A stretch of 31,644 nucleotides of DNA from Flavobacteriales bacterium (GCA_016722445.1 JADKIZ010000027.1:1-31644), one strand, 5' to 3'; positions 21,140 to 29,978 are shown, counted from the stretch's first letter. The notes: a model not told the origin generated them from the sequence alone. A program made the numbers and translations.

Positions 21140-21429
21140 TTCCGAAACATTCACAGAGAATGCTATTGTATGCTTGCACGCTGCAATAAATTTCGACTGG
21201 ATGATCCAGGTTATTTTTTCGTATCAATTGCTTTTTCCATTTCACCAAATCAAGGTAAACGAGTCCAATGAATCAGTACAATTATGTACTATTTATTCAA
21301 AGAAAATCTTGTGTGATAGGTTCATGTGATGGACTTCATTTGCAAGCATCAGAATTGATAGTATGCATCAATACGTTGATCGTATCAGACGTGAATTGCA
21401 TGAAATAAAACTCTCCTTAACGATCAGAA
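21140..21429. other. Gene-free stretch between convergent siaC-like and phosphatase genes
   Basis: This 290-base, AT-rich stretch separates the 3' ends of two convergent genes. I see no stem with a U run, no tRNA-like fold and no credible small gene. A small ATCAA-TACG-TTGAT palindrome near 21364-21380 is the only local symmetry noted. Confidence 0.4.
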
Positions 21430-23400
21430 TCAGAGACGTATTCCAATCAACAGCATATCATCTGTTTGCTGATTGTTGCTTTTCCAATCAGAGATGATTT
21501 TTTCGGTTTGCTGAACAGCAGAGTCGAATGTCTGTTGTGAGATTTTCATCACATGCTCACGGAACATTGATTTATTCAGCTTCTTTTTCGCAGCACCTCC
21601 AATCTGATCGTGAATACCATCCGAGAACATGTACAACAAGTCATCACTTTCAAAAGAGATTTTTTGTGTCTCAAATTCGTTGCTATTCACTTTACCGCTC
21701 CATTCATAATCAGCACCACCGAGGCCATTGATATTTCCTTTGTATTCAAACAACACTCCTCTTCTATAAAGGAATACTGATGATCCAGCACCGGCGAATG
21801 CGATTTCTTTACTATCAAAATCGATGGCGCAAAGACTCATCTCAACCCCATCCATCGCTTGATCATCACCTGTTCCCTGATGCAATGATTCCTGTATTTC
21901 ACGGTGCATCTTACTCAGGATTTTTCCTGGATCTCTTTCGCCCATTTCATTCACCACTTTATTGAGCTTGGCATTGGCGATGAGCGACATAAATGCGCCA
22001 GGTACTCCGTGTCCTGTGCAGTCCACAGCAGCCACATAAATCTGATTTCCGATTTTCTGATATGCGTAGAAGTCACCGGAAATGATGTCTTTTGGTTTGA
22101 AGTAAATGAAAGAGTCTTTGAAAAGCTTTTTGAATTCATTCTCTTTCGGCAAAGTGGATTGCTGAATACGCTTAGCGTAATTGATCGATGAAATAATTTT
22201 TTGTCTTTGATGGTTGATTTGAAGGTTTTGCAACTTGAGTAAATTGTTCAACTTTCGGTTCTTTTTCAGCATGATGATCACGACAAAAAATCCTGCGCTG
22301 ATCAACACCAAAACGATCAGGATTCCTGCCATCCAAAACTGTTTGTTTTCGATGGTGGCCTGTTGTTCTGAAATCTGAGACTCCATTCTGTCGGTCTCAT
22401 ATTTGGTATTCATATCATTGATCATGTTCATCTGATTCAGATGATCAATAGAATCCTGCAGATCTAATGCCTGTGTTAGGAAATCGTACGCGTTCGCCGG
22501 ATCACCGAGTTTGGAAAATATTTCGGCTTTCTGGGTGAGATAGGCGAATTCGGCTTCCATAAATTCATTGTCACGAATAATGGGATATACTTTTTCAAGC
22601 AATGAATTGGCTTCCTGATAACGACCTTGTTTGGAAACGACCCTTGCCAAATTGAGAATGCCTGAAGTCCAATTGATCAGGTCTCCTTTGTCTTCCTGTT
22701 CGGCAACGGCACGCTGGAGGTAGAAGTAAGCGCTGTCCAGTTGTCCTTTTTGTTCGAAAATATCTCCGAAAATGGGATCGGGGTTGGTTGCTTCGGCATG
22801 CAATGCACGGTAGTGACGGAGGTCTTTGGCGAATTTCAACGCTTCGTCATAGTTTTTAAGCAAGAAGTGACTCCCAGCAATATTGTAAAGAGCATTCGAC
22901 GCGGCCTCCCAGTAACCAAGCTCATTGTTCAGTTGGTAGCTGTTCTCGTATTTTTCCTTCGCACGATGATAATCTTGGGTTTCGGTATAAATGACCCCCA
23001 AATTGTTGAGCATTTTGGCTTCACCTTTCTTATCTCCGATTTGATGGTAAAGTTCATATGCCGTCTGGAAATGGTCCAGAGCATTCATCAGACTTGATTT
23101 TCCCAAATAACAAATACCTTGGGTATTGTGAGATTGGGCCAACATTCTTTTATCGTCGATTTCTATGGCATATTGCCCGGAAATCCGCGCATAGTAAAGG
23201 CTTGAGTCGATGCTCAGGTTGTAATATTCATAGCTGATGTCCTCTGCCAATCTGCCTTTGGTTGAATCTGGACAATTCCCATTAAAAATGTGTTTGAGGC
23301 TGTCTGTGAGGTGGTTAGATTGGCAATTTGCCCTTCCGCAAAGAAGAATTGCCGCCATAGCGGGCAAAATCTGGAGGAGTAATCTTCGCAAGGGTTTCAA
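21430..23400 (-). CDS. TPR / transmembrane / PP2C (SpoIIE) phosphatase, SiaA-like
   Basis: A 656-residue membrane phosphatase. Residues 1-27 are a signal peptide (LLLQILPAMAAILLC). About 40-330 is a TPR array (for example AKMLNNLGVIYTETQDYHRAKEKYENSY), placed in the periplasm. A coiled coil precedes one membrane helix at about 354-377 (FWMAGILIVLVLISAGFFVVII). Then comes a cytoplasmic linker with the conserved INYAKRIQQSTLP, and a PP2C domain with metal-binding Asp residues in SGDFY (near 442), VDCTGHGVPGAFMS (near 460), SDGIHDQ (near 595) and TDDMLL (near 650). All appear intact. Its start is TTG; the next ATG would remove the positively charged signal peptide start. It faces the kinase and SiaC-like genes tail to tail, so it likely dephosphorylates the SiaC-like protein in response to an external cue sensed by the TPR part. 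That link is inferred from position and family. Confidence 0.85.
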   Translation of the reverse strand: MKPLRRLLLQILPAMAAILLCGRANCQSNHLTDSLKHIFNGNCPDSTKGRLAEDISYEYYNLSIDSSLYYARISGQYAIEIDDKRMLAQSHNTQGICYLGKSSLMNALDHFQTAYELYHQIGDKKGEAKMLNNLGVIYTETQDYHRAKEKYENSYQLNNELGYWEAASNALYNIAGSHFLLKNYDEALKFAKDLRHYRALHAEATNPDPIFGDIFEQKGQLDSAYFYLQRAVAEQEDKGDLINWTSGILNLARVVSKQGRYQEANSLLEKVYPIIRDNEFMEAEFAYLTQKAEIFSKLGDPANAYDFLTQALDLQDSIDHLNQMNMINDMNTKYETDRMESQISEQQATIENKQFWMAGILIVLVLISAGFFVVIIMLKKNRKLNNLLKLQNLQINHQRQKIISSINYAKRIQQSTLPKENEFKKLFKDSFIYFKPKDIISGDFYAYQKIGNQIYVAAVDCTGHGVPGAFMSLIANAKLNKVVNEMGERDPGKILSKMHREIQESLHQGTGDDQAMDGVEMSLCAIDFDSKEIAFAGAGSSVFLYRRGVLFEYKGNINGLGGADYEWSGKVNSNEFETQKISFESDDLLYMFSDGIHDQIGGAAKKKLNKSMFREHVMKISQQTFDSAVQQTEKIISDWKSNNQQTDDMLLIGIRL

Positions 23401-23480
23401 GTCGTATGGGTGTTTAATGACGATTTTTACGCCCTGTGACCGAAAAAGGTTTGGTAGGGGTGAAATATTTTTACAGGAAC

Positions 23481-23510
23481 TTGTCCGACAGGGAAATGTG
23501 ACTATATTTG
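23481..23510 (+). promoter_or_regulatory. Promoter of rpsT
   Basis: TTG at 23481-23483 and TATATTTG at 23503-23510, 19 bases apart, match the Bacteroidota TTG-N19-TAnnTTTG consensus exactly. Transcription should begin about 7 bases later, leaving a leader of roughly 14 bases before the ATG at 23531. Confidence 0.82.
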
Positions 23511-23530
23511 CCGCCCAATTTTGAAGAAAG

Positions 23531-23785
23531 ATGGCGAATCACAAATCATCCATAAAGCGTATCCGCAGCAACAACACCAAACGCCTGCGCAACAAGTATT
23601 ACCACAAGACTACGCGTAATGCGCTGCGTAAACTGCGTTCAACTTCTAAGAAGACAGAAGCGACTTCAATGTTGCATCTTGTTGTAGGTATGTTGGATAA
23701 ACTGGCTAAAAAGAGCATTATTCACAAGAATAAAGCTTCTAACCTGAAAAGCAGCCTCCAGAAATACGTGAATAAATTGAAATAA
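23531..23785 (+). CDS. rpsT: 30S ribosomal protein bS20
   Basis: An 84-residue, strongly basic, helical protein that binds 16S rRNA early in 30S assembly. The start MANHKSSIKRIR, followed by NNTKRLRNKYYHKTTRNALRKL, and the C-terminal KKSIIHKNKASNLKSSLQKYVNKL are characteristic of bS20, and the length is normal. It has its own consensus promoter and a strong terminator 28 bases past the stop, so it is a single-gene unit. Confidence 0.95.
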   Translation: MANHKSSIKRIRSNNTKRLRNKYYHKTTRNALRKLRSTSKKTEATSMLHLVVGMLDKLAKKSIIHKNKASNLKSSLQKYVNKLK

Positions 23786-23812
23786 TTCATTCCTGTAGGG
23801 AATAAAGTATAG

Positions 23813-23842
23813 ACCTCTCCGCACGCGGGGAGGTTTTTTTTT
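23813..23842 (+). terminator. Intrinsic terminator after rpsT
   Basis: ACCTCTCCGC (23813-23822) pairs with GCGGGGAGGT (23825-23834) with one T/G wobble and a two-base loop, so the apex is probably opened further. A T9 run (23834-23842) follows. The radC ATG lies only 25 bases beyond, so some read-through may supply radC. Confidence 0.9.
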
Positions 23843-23867
23843 GCCTTTTCTAAATCAATCAAAAAAG

Positions 23868-24563
23868 ATGGATCATTTGAAAGGGATCAAAACATGGTCT
23901 GAGGAAGACCGCCCACGGGAAAAGATGCTCACCAAAGGTGCTTCTGCATTGTCGGACGCCGAATTGATGGCCATCCTCATTGGATCGGGCAGCAGGACAG
24001 AAAGTGCAGTGGATCTTTGCAGACGTATGCTGAAAACAGTTGATCATGATTTGGTGAAACTGGGTAAAATGAGTTTGAAGGACCTGACTACTTTTCGGGG
24101 CATGGGTCCGGTGAAAGCGCTCACTTTGATGGCGGCAGTTGAACTTGGCAAAAGGCGTAGGGCAGGGGAGTTCAAAGCCGATCACCAAATTCGTGGATCA
24201 CGCGACGTCTATGAGCGCTTTCTCGAATATATGAGTGACCTGAGACATGAAGAATTCTGGGTCATGTGCCTGAACCGATCGAACAACGTACTTTGCATCG
24301 GAAAAATCGGCGAAGGTGGACTGAGTTCAGTCGTAGCTGATCCGAAAAAGGTATTCAGGCTTGCTTTGGAGAATAATGCCGCAAGTATTATCGTTGCACA
24401 CAACCATCCTAGCGGCAATAAAAATCCGAGTACGGAAGACAATAAACTGACAGAAAAATTGCAGATGAATGGGAAAATGCTGGAATGTCCACTGCTCGAT
24501 CACATCATCGTTACAGACAGTGGTTATTACAGCTATGCAGATGATGGTAATTTGATAAAATGA
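23868..24563 (+). CDS. radC: RadC-family JAB/MPN-domain protein
   Basis: A 231-residue protein of the family named for RadC, whose role in DNA repair is not settled. The N-terminal helix-hairpin-helix region (about 20-90; LSDAELMAILIGSGSRTESAVDLCRRML, then TTFRGMGPVKALTLMAAVELGKR) would bind DNA. The C-terminal JAMM domain keeps the zinc motif HNHPSG-x7-D (H178, H180, D191). Length is normal. The ATG at 23868 (MDHLKGIKTW) is chosen because the frame's earlier TTG at 23841 lies in the rpsT terminator. Its stop overlaps the wecB start by 4 bases (ATGA), which ties it to a glycan gene in one operon. Confidence 0.92.
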   Translation: MDHLKGIKTWSEEDRPREKMLTKGASALSDAELMAILIGSGSRTESAVDLCRRMLKTVDHDLVKLGKMSLKDLTTFRGMGPVKALTLMAAVELGKRRRAGEFKADHQIRGSRDVYERFLEYMSDLRHEEFWVMCLNRSNNVLCIGKIGEGGLSSVVADPKKVFRLALENNAASIIVAHNHPSGNKNPSTEDNKLTEKLQMNGKMLECPLLDHIIVTDSGYYSYADDGNLIK

Positions 24564-25687
24564 GTAAAAAAATTCTGACCATAGTTGGTGCCCGACCGCA
24601 GATCATCAAGGCTGCAGCAGTTTCACGTGTTGTACGTAAATCATTTGCTGGAAAGCTGTATGAGGTGATTGTACACACAGGACAACACTATGATCATGGT
24701 ATGTCGCAGTTGTTTTTCGATGAACTCCAAATTCCTGCTCCCAAGGTCAATCTCAATATTGGCTCAGGGGAGAGATCAAACCAACTCAGTGCGATGATCA
24801 CCGGTTTGAATTCTGTTTTACAGGATGAAAAACCCGATGTGGTTCTCCTTTATGGTGATACCAATTCTACACTGGCGGGTGCTTTAACCGCTTCATCTTT
24901 GAGTATTCCAGTGGCACATGTGGAAGCTGGACTCCGGTCTTACAATAAATCCATGCCTGAGGAAATCAACAGGATCATGACCGACCATGTCGCAACCCTG
25001 ATGTTCGTTCCCACACAACAAGGCATTTTGAATCTCCGGAAGGAAGGATTTAACACAGAACAAACCGGGCCTTTTTCTCCTGACCATCCGGGTATTTTTC
25101 ATTGTGGGGACATCATGTACGACAATGCGCTTCATTTCGGAACAAATCCAGAATCTTCGAAAGTGCGATCATTGAAAACAGGCGCGCCATACATGTTGGC
25201 CACCCTGCATCGCGACCACAATACGGACCAATTATCCAAACTCAATGAAGCATTGGATGCAATGATGCGAGTTTCGAACGAAACAGGTCAACGCGTGATT
25301 TTACCGCTTCACCCCAGAACATCCAACCAACTTACTCCGGCAATAATCGCGAAACTCGAGTCAAATAGATCCATGGAAGTGATCGAACCAGTGTCTTATC
25401 TTGATATGATTGCATTGCTTCGTGATGCCTCAATAGTGATCACCGATAGCGGTGGTTTGCAGAAAGAAGCATTCTTCTTTCAAAAGCCATGTGTCATCAT
25501 GCGACCACAAACCGAATGGACGGAATTGGTTGAAAATGGCAATGCCATCGTTTGCGATACAGATGTGGATAGAATATCCGCTGCTGTGCAACATTTCATC
25601 GCCGAAAGTGATTTGACATGGCCGAAATTTTATGGTGATGGACATGCTGCAGATTTTATTTGTGAAAAATTATTGGCATCGATTTGA
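24560..25687 (+). CDS. wecB: UDP-N-acetylglucosamine 2-epimerase (non-hydrolysing)
   Basis: A 375-residue cytoplasmic enzyme interconverting UDP-GlcNAc and UDP-ManNAc for surface polysaccharide synthesis. The N-terminal VGARPQIIKAAAVSR and HTGQHYDHGMSQLFF, the catalytic region HVEAGLRS (E122), MPEEINR (E135), the histidine in TLHRDHN (H217), and ITDSGGLQKEAFFFQKP with RPQTEWTELVENG near the C-terminus are all present. Length is typical and no key residue seems missing. It overlaps radC upstream by ATGA and ends 2 bases before the ATG of the deacetylase-like gene, so the three are co-transcribed. Confidence 0.93.
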   Translation: MSKKILTIVGARPQIIKAAAVSRVVRKSFAGKLYEVIVHTGQHYDHGMSQLFFDELQIPAPKVNLNIGSGERSNQLSAMITGLNSVLQDEKPDVVLLYGDTNSTLAGALTASSLSIPVAHVEAGLRSYNKSMPEEINRIMTDHVATLMFVPTQQGILNLRKEGFNTEQTGPFSPDHPGIFHCGDIMYDNALHFGTNPESSKVRSLKTGAPYMLATLHRDHNTDQLSKLNEALDAMMRVSNETGQRVILPLHPRTSNQLTPAIIAKLESNRSMEVIEPVSYLDMIALLRDASIVITDSGGLQKEAFFFQKPCVIMRPQTEWTELVENGNAIVCDTDVDRISAAVQHFIAESDLTWPKFYGDGHAADFICEKLLASI

Positions 25688-25689
25688 TT

Positions 25690-26958
25690 ATGCTCATCTA
25701 TTCCGAAATTGATCATCCACGTTTTCGGTATGCAGCCGAAATGGTGTTGATGAATTATTCCGGATCGCTCGTATTCACCCAATCCAGAGAAGATTTTGAT
25801 CGATTTGAAGGTCCGAAAATTTGTTATGATCGCAAGAACGAATTGTCAAATTCATTTTATGTCAATCCTATTTTTTGGAATGATCAATTGATCAAACCTC
25901 AATCAAAATTGACTCCGACTAAGCAAGGTTTTCATTTGTGTTTTGATGATAAAGCATTCGATGTTTTTGCTGCCACATTTTTCATGTTATCTCGCATGGA
26001 AGAGTATCAAGACAATACGCTCGATCAACATGGACGTTTCATGTCATCAAAATCAGTTTTGCATGAAAGACAAGCTTATCGCATTCCGCTGGTTGACATG
26101 TGGAGAGCAGAGGTCGAAAGAAAAATAGCTGAACTTTTTCCCTCTGTGGCTTTTCGTCGTACTTCATTTGAAATCAAACCGACGATCGATGTGGACAGTG
26201 CTTTTGCATACAGGCATAAAGGGTTGAAAAGGACTTTCGGTGGATTCGCTAAAGACATCGTTCAGTTGAGATGGACCAATGCATTCCATCGTTTTTTGTG
26301 TATCACAGGATTGAAACAAGATCCATATGATACCTATGCCATAGCTACTGCTGATGCGATGATTCAGTCGGCACGCATTCAGTGGTTTTTCCTTCTCAGC
26401 GATTTAAGCCATGAAAATATCAATGTGTCACACAAGAGTATTGGACTTCGCAACCTCATTGTTGACCTGAATCAGAAAGGTGATATTGGTATTCATCCTG
26501 GTTATCATCGGTCCGAATACGCCGAACACTTGCACGAAGAACTAAGCAGACTGCAATCGATTTTAAGTAAATCGGTGAAAAGAAGCAGGCAGCATTATTT
26601 GCGAATGTCCATGCCTGAAACATATCGGTTGTTGGTTCATGAAAACATCACAGATGATTATACCATGGGATTTGCCGAGGACGCTGGATATCGGGCAGGA
26701 ACAGCATTGCCTTTTCCTTGGTTCGATTTGATCCTGAATAAAAAAACGACATTGTTCGTTCATCCATTTGTCATCATGGATACTACGCTAAAAAACTACC
26801 TTCAGCTCTCGCCGGAAGAGGCCATACGTGAGATCATGTTTTTTAAGGATCAATGCAAAAAAATGAATTTGCCATTCGAATTTCTATGGCACAATGAATC
26901 ACTGAGCGAACATCATTCGTGGAAAGAATGGCGAAAGGTCTGGAATTCATGCTTTTGA
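25690..26958 (+). CDS. Polysaccharide deacetylase-like protein (DUF7033-type)
   Basis: A 422-residue protein with no signal peptide or membrane helix. Members of this family in Bacteroidota carry a degenerate NodB-type polysaccharide deacetylase barrel after an N-terminal DUF7033 region. Deacetylase-like motifs: IKPTIDVDSAFAYRHKG near 165-180 (the DxD metal-binding stretch), then DIGIHPGYHRSEY, RQHYLRMSMPETYRLL and TMGFAEDAGYRAGTALPFPW (equivalent to the GFRAG region). The ATG at 25690 is chosen over a TTG at 25684 that overlaps the wecB stop. Position after wecB supports a job in making or trimming an amino-sugar-containing glycan, perhaps acting on a sugar-lipid or nucleotide-linked intermediate. 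Activity is an inference. Confidence 0.7.
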   Translation: MLIYSEIDHPRFRYAAEMVLMNYSGSLVFTQSREDFDRFEGPKICYDRKNELSNSFYVNPIFWNDQLIKPQSKLTPTKQGFHLCFDDKAFDVFAATFFMLSRMEEYQDNTLDQHGRFMSSKSVLHERQAYRIPLVDMWRAEVERKIAELFPSVAFRRTSFEIKPTIDVDSAFAYRHKGLKRTFGGFAKDIVQLRWTNAFHRFLCITGLKQDPYDTYAIATADAMIQSARIQWFFLLSDLSHENINVSHKSIGLRNLIVDLNQKGDIGIHPGYHRSEYAEHLHEELSRLQSILSKSVKRSRQHYLRMSMPETYRLLVHENITDDYTMGFAEDAGYRAGTALPFPWFDLILNKKTTLFVHPFVIMDTTLKNYLQLSPEEAIREIMFFKDQCKKMNLPFEFLWHNESLSEHHSWKEWRKVWNSCF

Positions 26959-27042
26959 AGTGATTGCGAATATGTCATAAATCAAGGGATTTGTAAAAGA
27001 AATTTTCTTACGTTCGTCCAAACAAATCAAAACCCACATTCT

Positions 27043-27528
27043 ATGACATTCAATTGGTACATTATTTTTCTAACGGCACTCATTCCGTTGGTTACAGGAT
27101 TTATCTGGTATAGCAATATGCTTTTCGGAAATCCCTGGAAAAAAGCTTCAGGAGTTGATCCTGAAAAAGCAGGTGGTAACATGGCGTTGATCTTCGGATT
27201 GACCTATTTTTTTGGTCTTCTGATTTCTGCTTCGTTGATCAGCATTGTGATACATCAGATGCACATTGGTTCCTTATATCAAGGTGACGAGAACGCTATG
27301 AAAGAAGGTTCTGAAATGATGAATTTTCTCATGGCGAATGCGGATAAATTCCGCACATTCAAACACGGTGCATTGCATGGTTTTATTGCATCATTGTTTT
27401 TTGTCTTGCCTATAGTTGGTATTATTTCACTTTTTGAAAGAAAGGGTTGGAAATATATCATGATTCACACAGGATATTGGGCGGTTACCCTCATGATTAT
27501 GGGTGGTGTTATCTGTGCTTATTTCTGA
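27043..27528 (+). CDS. DUF1761 membrane protein
   Basis: A 161-residue inner-membrane protein with four predicted hydrophobic helices: WYIIFLTALIPLVTGFIWYS, MALIFGLTYFFGLLISASLIS, GFIASLFFVLPIVGIISLF and GYWAVTLMIMGGVICAYF. The first segment with the FxWYSxxxFGxxWxKxSG pattern marks the DUF1761 family, whose function is not known. A GHGA-like HGALHGF motif precedes helix 3. A poor promoter-like pair, TTG at 26991 and TACGTTCG at 27009, lies upstream. The downstream di-haem gene starts 50 bases later and may be co-transcribed. Confidence 0.78.
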   Translation: MTFNWYIIFLTALIPLVTGFIWYSNMLFGNPWKKASGVDPEKAGGNMALIFGLTYFFGLLISASLISIVIHQMHIGSLYQGDENAMKEGSEMMNFLMANADKFRTFKHGALHGFIASLFFVLPIVGIISLFERKGWKYIMIHTGYWAVTLMIMGGVICAYF

Positions 27529-27578
27529 TCTTAATTTTTTTGGTGTTACTTTGTGCGAAAGGAAAATTTTCAAGCCAA

Positions 27579-28979
27579 ATGCACACCAAAAGGAAAATAT
27601 GGAAAGCAGGAGCCATGTTGCTCCTGCTTTTCCTTTTGGTGAGATGCAAAGACGATGTCATTTCCGACGAGTACTATGAAAAACCTGACCCGGAACTCCC
27701 ATTGATTGCGGGATCTGCAACAGTGAATGATGGTGGGGTAGATGCTTATTCGCATCTCATTCCAGATATGAACGCATCAGTTGCTGGTCAGCATGCCGTT
27801 GGTTCCGATGTGTTTTTTGCAACTTTCACCGAGAATCCTGATGGGGAGTATAGCGGACTAGGTCCGCTTTATATTCAAAATTCTTGTGTGGGATGTCATC
27901 CAGGCAATGGAAGATCTCAACCTCCTTTGTCGGAAGTGGATTACAATTCAGGTTTACTCATGCGATTCAGTCTTGCAGGTGAAGGTCCACATGGTGAACC
28001 CATCGCCGTGCCTGGATATGGAACTCAATTGCAAACCCAGGGCGTCAGTGGGAATGAAGCTGAAGCGCTTTACATCTTCAGTTATAGCAATGCGGTAATC
28101 ACATATGCTGATGGGAACTCGGTCACTTTACACAATCCATCACACATACTCATCAATGAATACGCCCCGCTTCCTGATAATATTCTTTTCAGTATGCGCA
28201 ATGCTTCTCCCATTTATGGATTAGGTTTGTTAGAGGCCATTTCTGAAAGCGATATTCTCGCCTTGGCCGATGAAACGGATGCCGATGGCAATTACATCAG
28301 TGGGCGTCCCAACTTTGTTTGGAATGTGAAAACGCAACAGGAAGAGTTGGGAAGGTTTGGTTGGAAATCTTCTGCACCCACCATAGAACACCAAGTGGCA
28401 GGTGCTTTCAATGAAGATATGGGCATTACATCTGAAGGATATTTTCCGGTTGAAAATTGCAGTGGTCAGGCGAATTGTTCAGGTGCATCTGCTTCACCTG
28501 ATATTACCGAACAAACCATTGATGATTTGGCGACATACGTCAGAACCCTAGCCGTACCGAATTGGCGTAATCAGGATGATCCTACGGTTCAACGTGGCAA
28601 AGAAGTTTTCAACGAACTAAAATGCAATCTTTGTCATCATGAAGAGTTTACTACTTCCGGCAGTGTTCTACCGGAGCTGAATGGAATCGTCATACATCCT
28701 TTCACTGATATGCTCATACATGACATGGGTGAAGTATTGGCCGATGGCAGACCAGATTTTCATGCCAGTACCAATGAATGGCGCACATCGCCTTTGTGGG
28801 GTATTGGTTTAACCAAACTAATCAATCCCGACGCAAGGTTCCTTCATGATGGTAGGGCTGAAACATTGGAAGAAGCCATTCTTTGGCATGGTGGCGAAGC
28901 GCACTGGACCATTGAATATTTTAAACAACTGCCGCAAGCAGATCGTGATGCATTGATCACTTTTCTCGAAAGTCTTTAA
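27579..28979 (+). CDS. Di-haem oxidoreductase / peroxidase-like lipoprotein (DUF1111)
   Basis: A 466-residue c-type cytochrome of the DUF1111 (di-haem oxidoreductase) family, related to bacterial di-haem cytochrome c peroxidases. The N-terminal MLLLLFLLVRC is a lipoprotein signal, so the protein should be anchored outside the inner membrane. Two haem-attachment sites are seen: CVGCH (103-107) and CNLCH (349-353). Further family marks are PSHILINEYAP, GRPNFVWNVKTQQEELGRFGWKS and the C-terminal RTSPLWGIGL with FLHDGRAETLEEAILWHGGEA. The ATG at 27579 is used because it opens the lipoprotein signal; the frame extends upstream across the DUF1761 end without a better start. Electron donor and substrate are unknown; many relatives sit beside iron-uptake or imelysin genes, which are absent here. 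Confidence 0.87.
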   Translation: MHTKRKIWKAGAMLLLLFLLVRCKDDVISDEYYEKPDPELPLIAGSATVNDGGVDAYSHLIPDMNASVAGQHAVGSDVFFATFTENPDGEYSGLGPLYIQNSCVGCHPGNGRSQPPLSEVDYNSGLLMRFSLAGEGPHGEPIAVPGYGTQLQTQGVSGNEAEALYIFSYSNAVITYADGNSVTLHNPSHILINEYAPLPDNILFSMRNASPIYGLGLLEAISESDILALADETDADGNYISGRPNFVWNVKTQQEELGRFGWKSSAPTIEHQVAGAFNEDMGITSEGYFPVENCSGQANCSGASASPDITEQTIDDLATYVRTLAVPNWRNQDDPTVQRGKEVFNELKCNLCHHEEFTTSGSVLPELNGIVIHPFTDMLIHDMGEVLADGRPDFHASTNEWRTSPLWGIGLTKLINPDARFLHDGRAETLEEAILWHGGEAHWTIEYFKQLPQADRDALITFLESL

Positions 28980-29057
28980 TCTGCATCATTCCAAAGATCA
29001 AAACATATCGAATAGCATTTAGTGTAACATCATTTTTCAGTTCTCTCCCGAATACCT

Positions 29058-29978
29058 ATGAAATCAATCTACTTATTGCTTCTGCTTCCACTGTTTGCAA
29101 AATCACAGGACAATAGTTTGTTGTGGAAAATTACAGGACCTGAAGAGCAATACACTTCCTATCTTTTTGGATCAATTCACTCCAACGATTCTTTGCTCAA
29201 TACATTCAGCGATGAATGGTGGCGTGCATTTTTATCTTGTCAGGTTTTGGCGGGTGAAGTGAATTCAACTGATCCAAAAGAAATGATGGCGTCATTGGAA
29301 TACAGCATGATGAAGGAAACTTCATTGAGCGACCTTTACACACCAGATGAGTTTGCCCGTGTGAAAAAGTATCTTTACGACCACCTCGATTCGAGGAGTA
29401 TCATGGTAGTTGGTAGGATGAAACCATTTTATATCATGGCATCGATCATGGAGATGCCGACAAATGAAGGACCCTTTACACAGGTCATGGACATTCGTCT
29501 TCAGGCATTGGCCAATCAGAATAAGATGAAAGTCGTTGGTTTGGAATCCACCGCAGAACAAGCGAAATCCATCGAAGCAATTTCACTGAAAGATCAGGCT
29601 GGAATGCTGTTGGAATTTGTAGATGCTCAGGATCCTGAACGCGTTATACTGAATCCGCCAAAAACTCCAGTCTTGCAAGAGGATATGGTTCGATTGGAAA
29701 ACGCTTATTTGGATCAAAATCTGGATTCACTGAATGTCATGATGGGTGAAATGGACGAGATGATGCCCGATGAATTTACAGAATCTTTATTGGGTAAACG
29801 CAACGAGCGATTTGTCGCAAATCTCCTTCCGTTACTTCAATCGAACAATGTATTCTGCGCTGTTGGTGCGATGCACCTCGCTGGATCAGAGGGCATGATT
29901 GCTATGTTGAAGAAAAGGGGTTACAAAGTGGAACCGGTGAAGTTTACATTCACAGAATCCAAACTAAAACTAGACTGA
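29058..29978 (+). CDS. TraB/GumN family protein
   Basis: A 306-residue exported protein. Residues 1-17 form a signal peptide (IYLLLLLPLFAKSQ). The family's N-terminal motif appears as SYLFGSIHSND (about 34-44) and the C-terminal motif as FCAVGAMHLAGSEGMIAMLKKRGY (about 270-293); these carry the paired Gly and His residues typical of the TraB/GumN (TIKI-like) fold, in which metalloprotease activity has been shown for animal TIKI proteins. A substrate cannot be named. The stop lies 5 bases from the stop of the convergent methyltransferase gene, so the two transcripts overlap. Confidence 0.85.
   Translation: MKSIYLLLLLPLFAKSQDNSLLWKITGPEEQYTSYLFGSIHSNDSLLNTFSDEWWRAFLSCQVLAGEVNSTDPKEMMASLEYSMMKETSLSDLYTPDEFARVKKYLYDHLDSRSIMVVGRMKPFYIMASIMEMPTNEGPFTQVMDIRLQALANQNKMKVVGLESTAEQAKSIEAISLKDQAGMLLEFVDAQDPERVILNPPKTPVLQEDMVRLENAYLDQNLDSLNVMMGEMDEMMPDEFTESLLGKRNERFVANLLPLLQSNNVFCAVGAMHLAGSEGMIAMLKKRGYKVEPVKFTFTESKLKLD

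Noticed and set aside
23841..23867. Upstream TTG start for radC
   Set aside because: It lies within the T run of the rpsT terminator and would add residues not found in the family.
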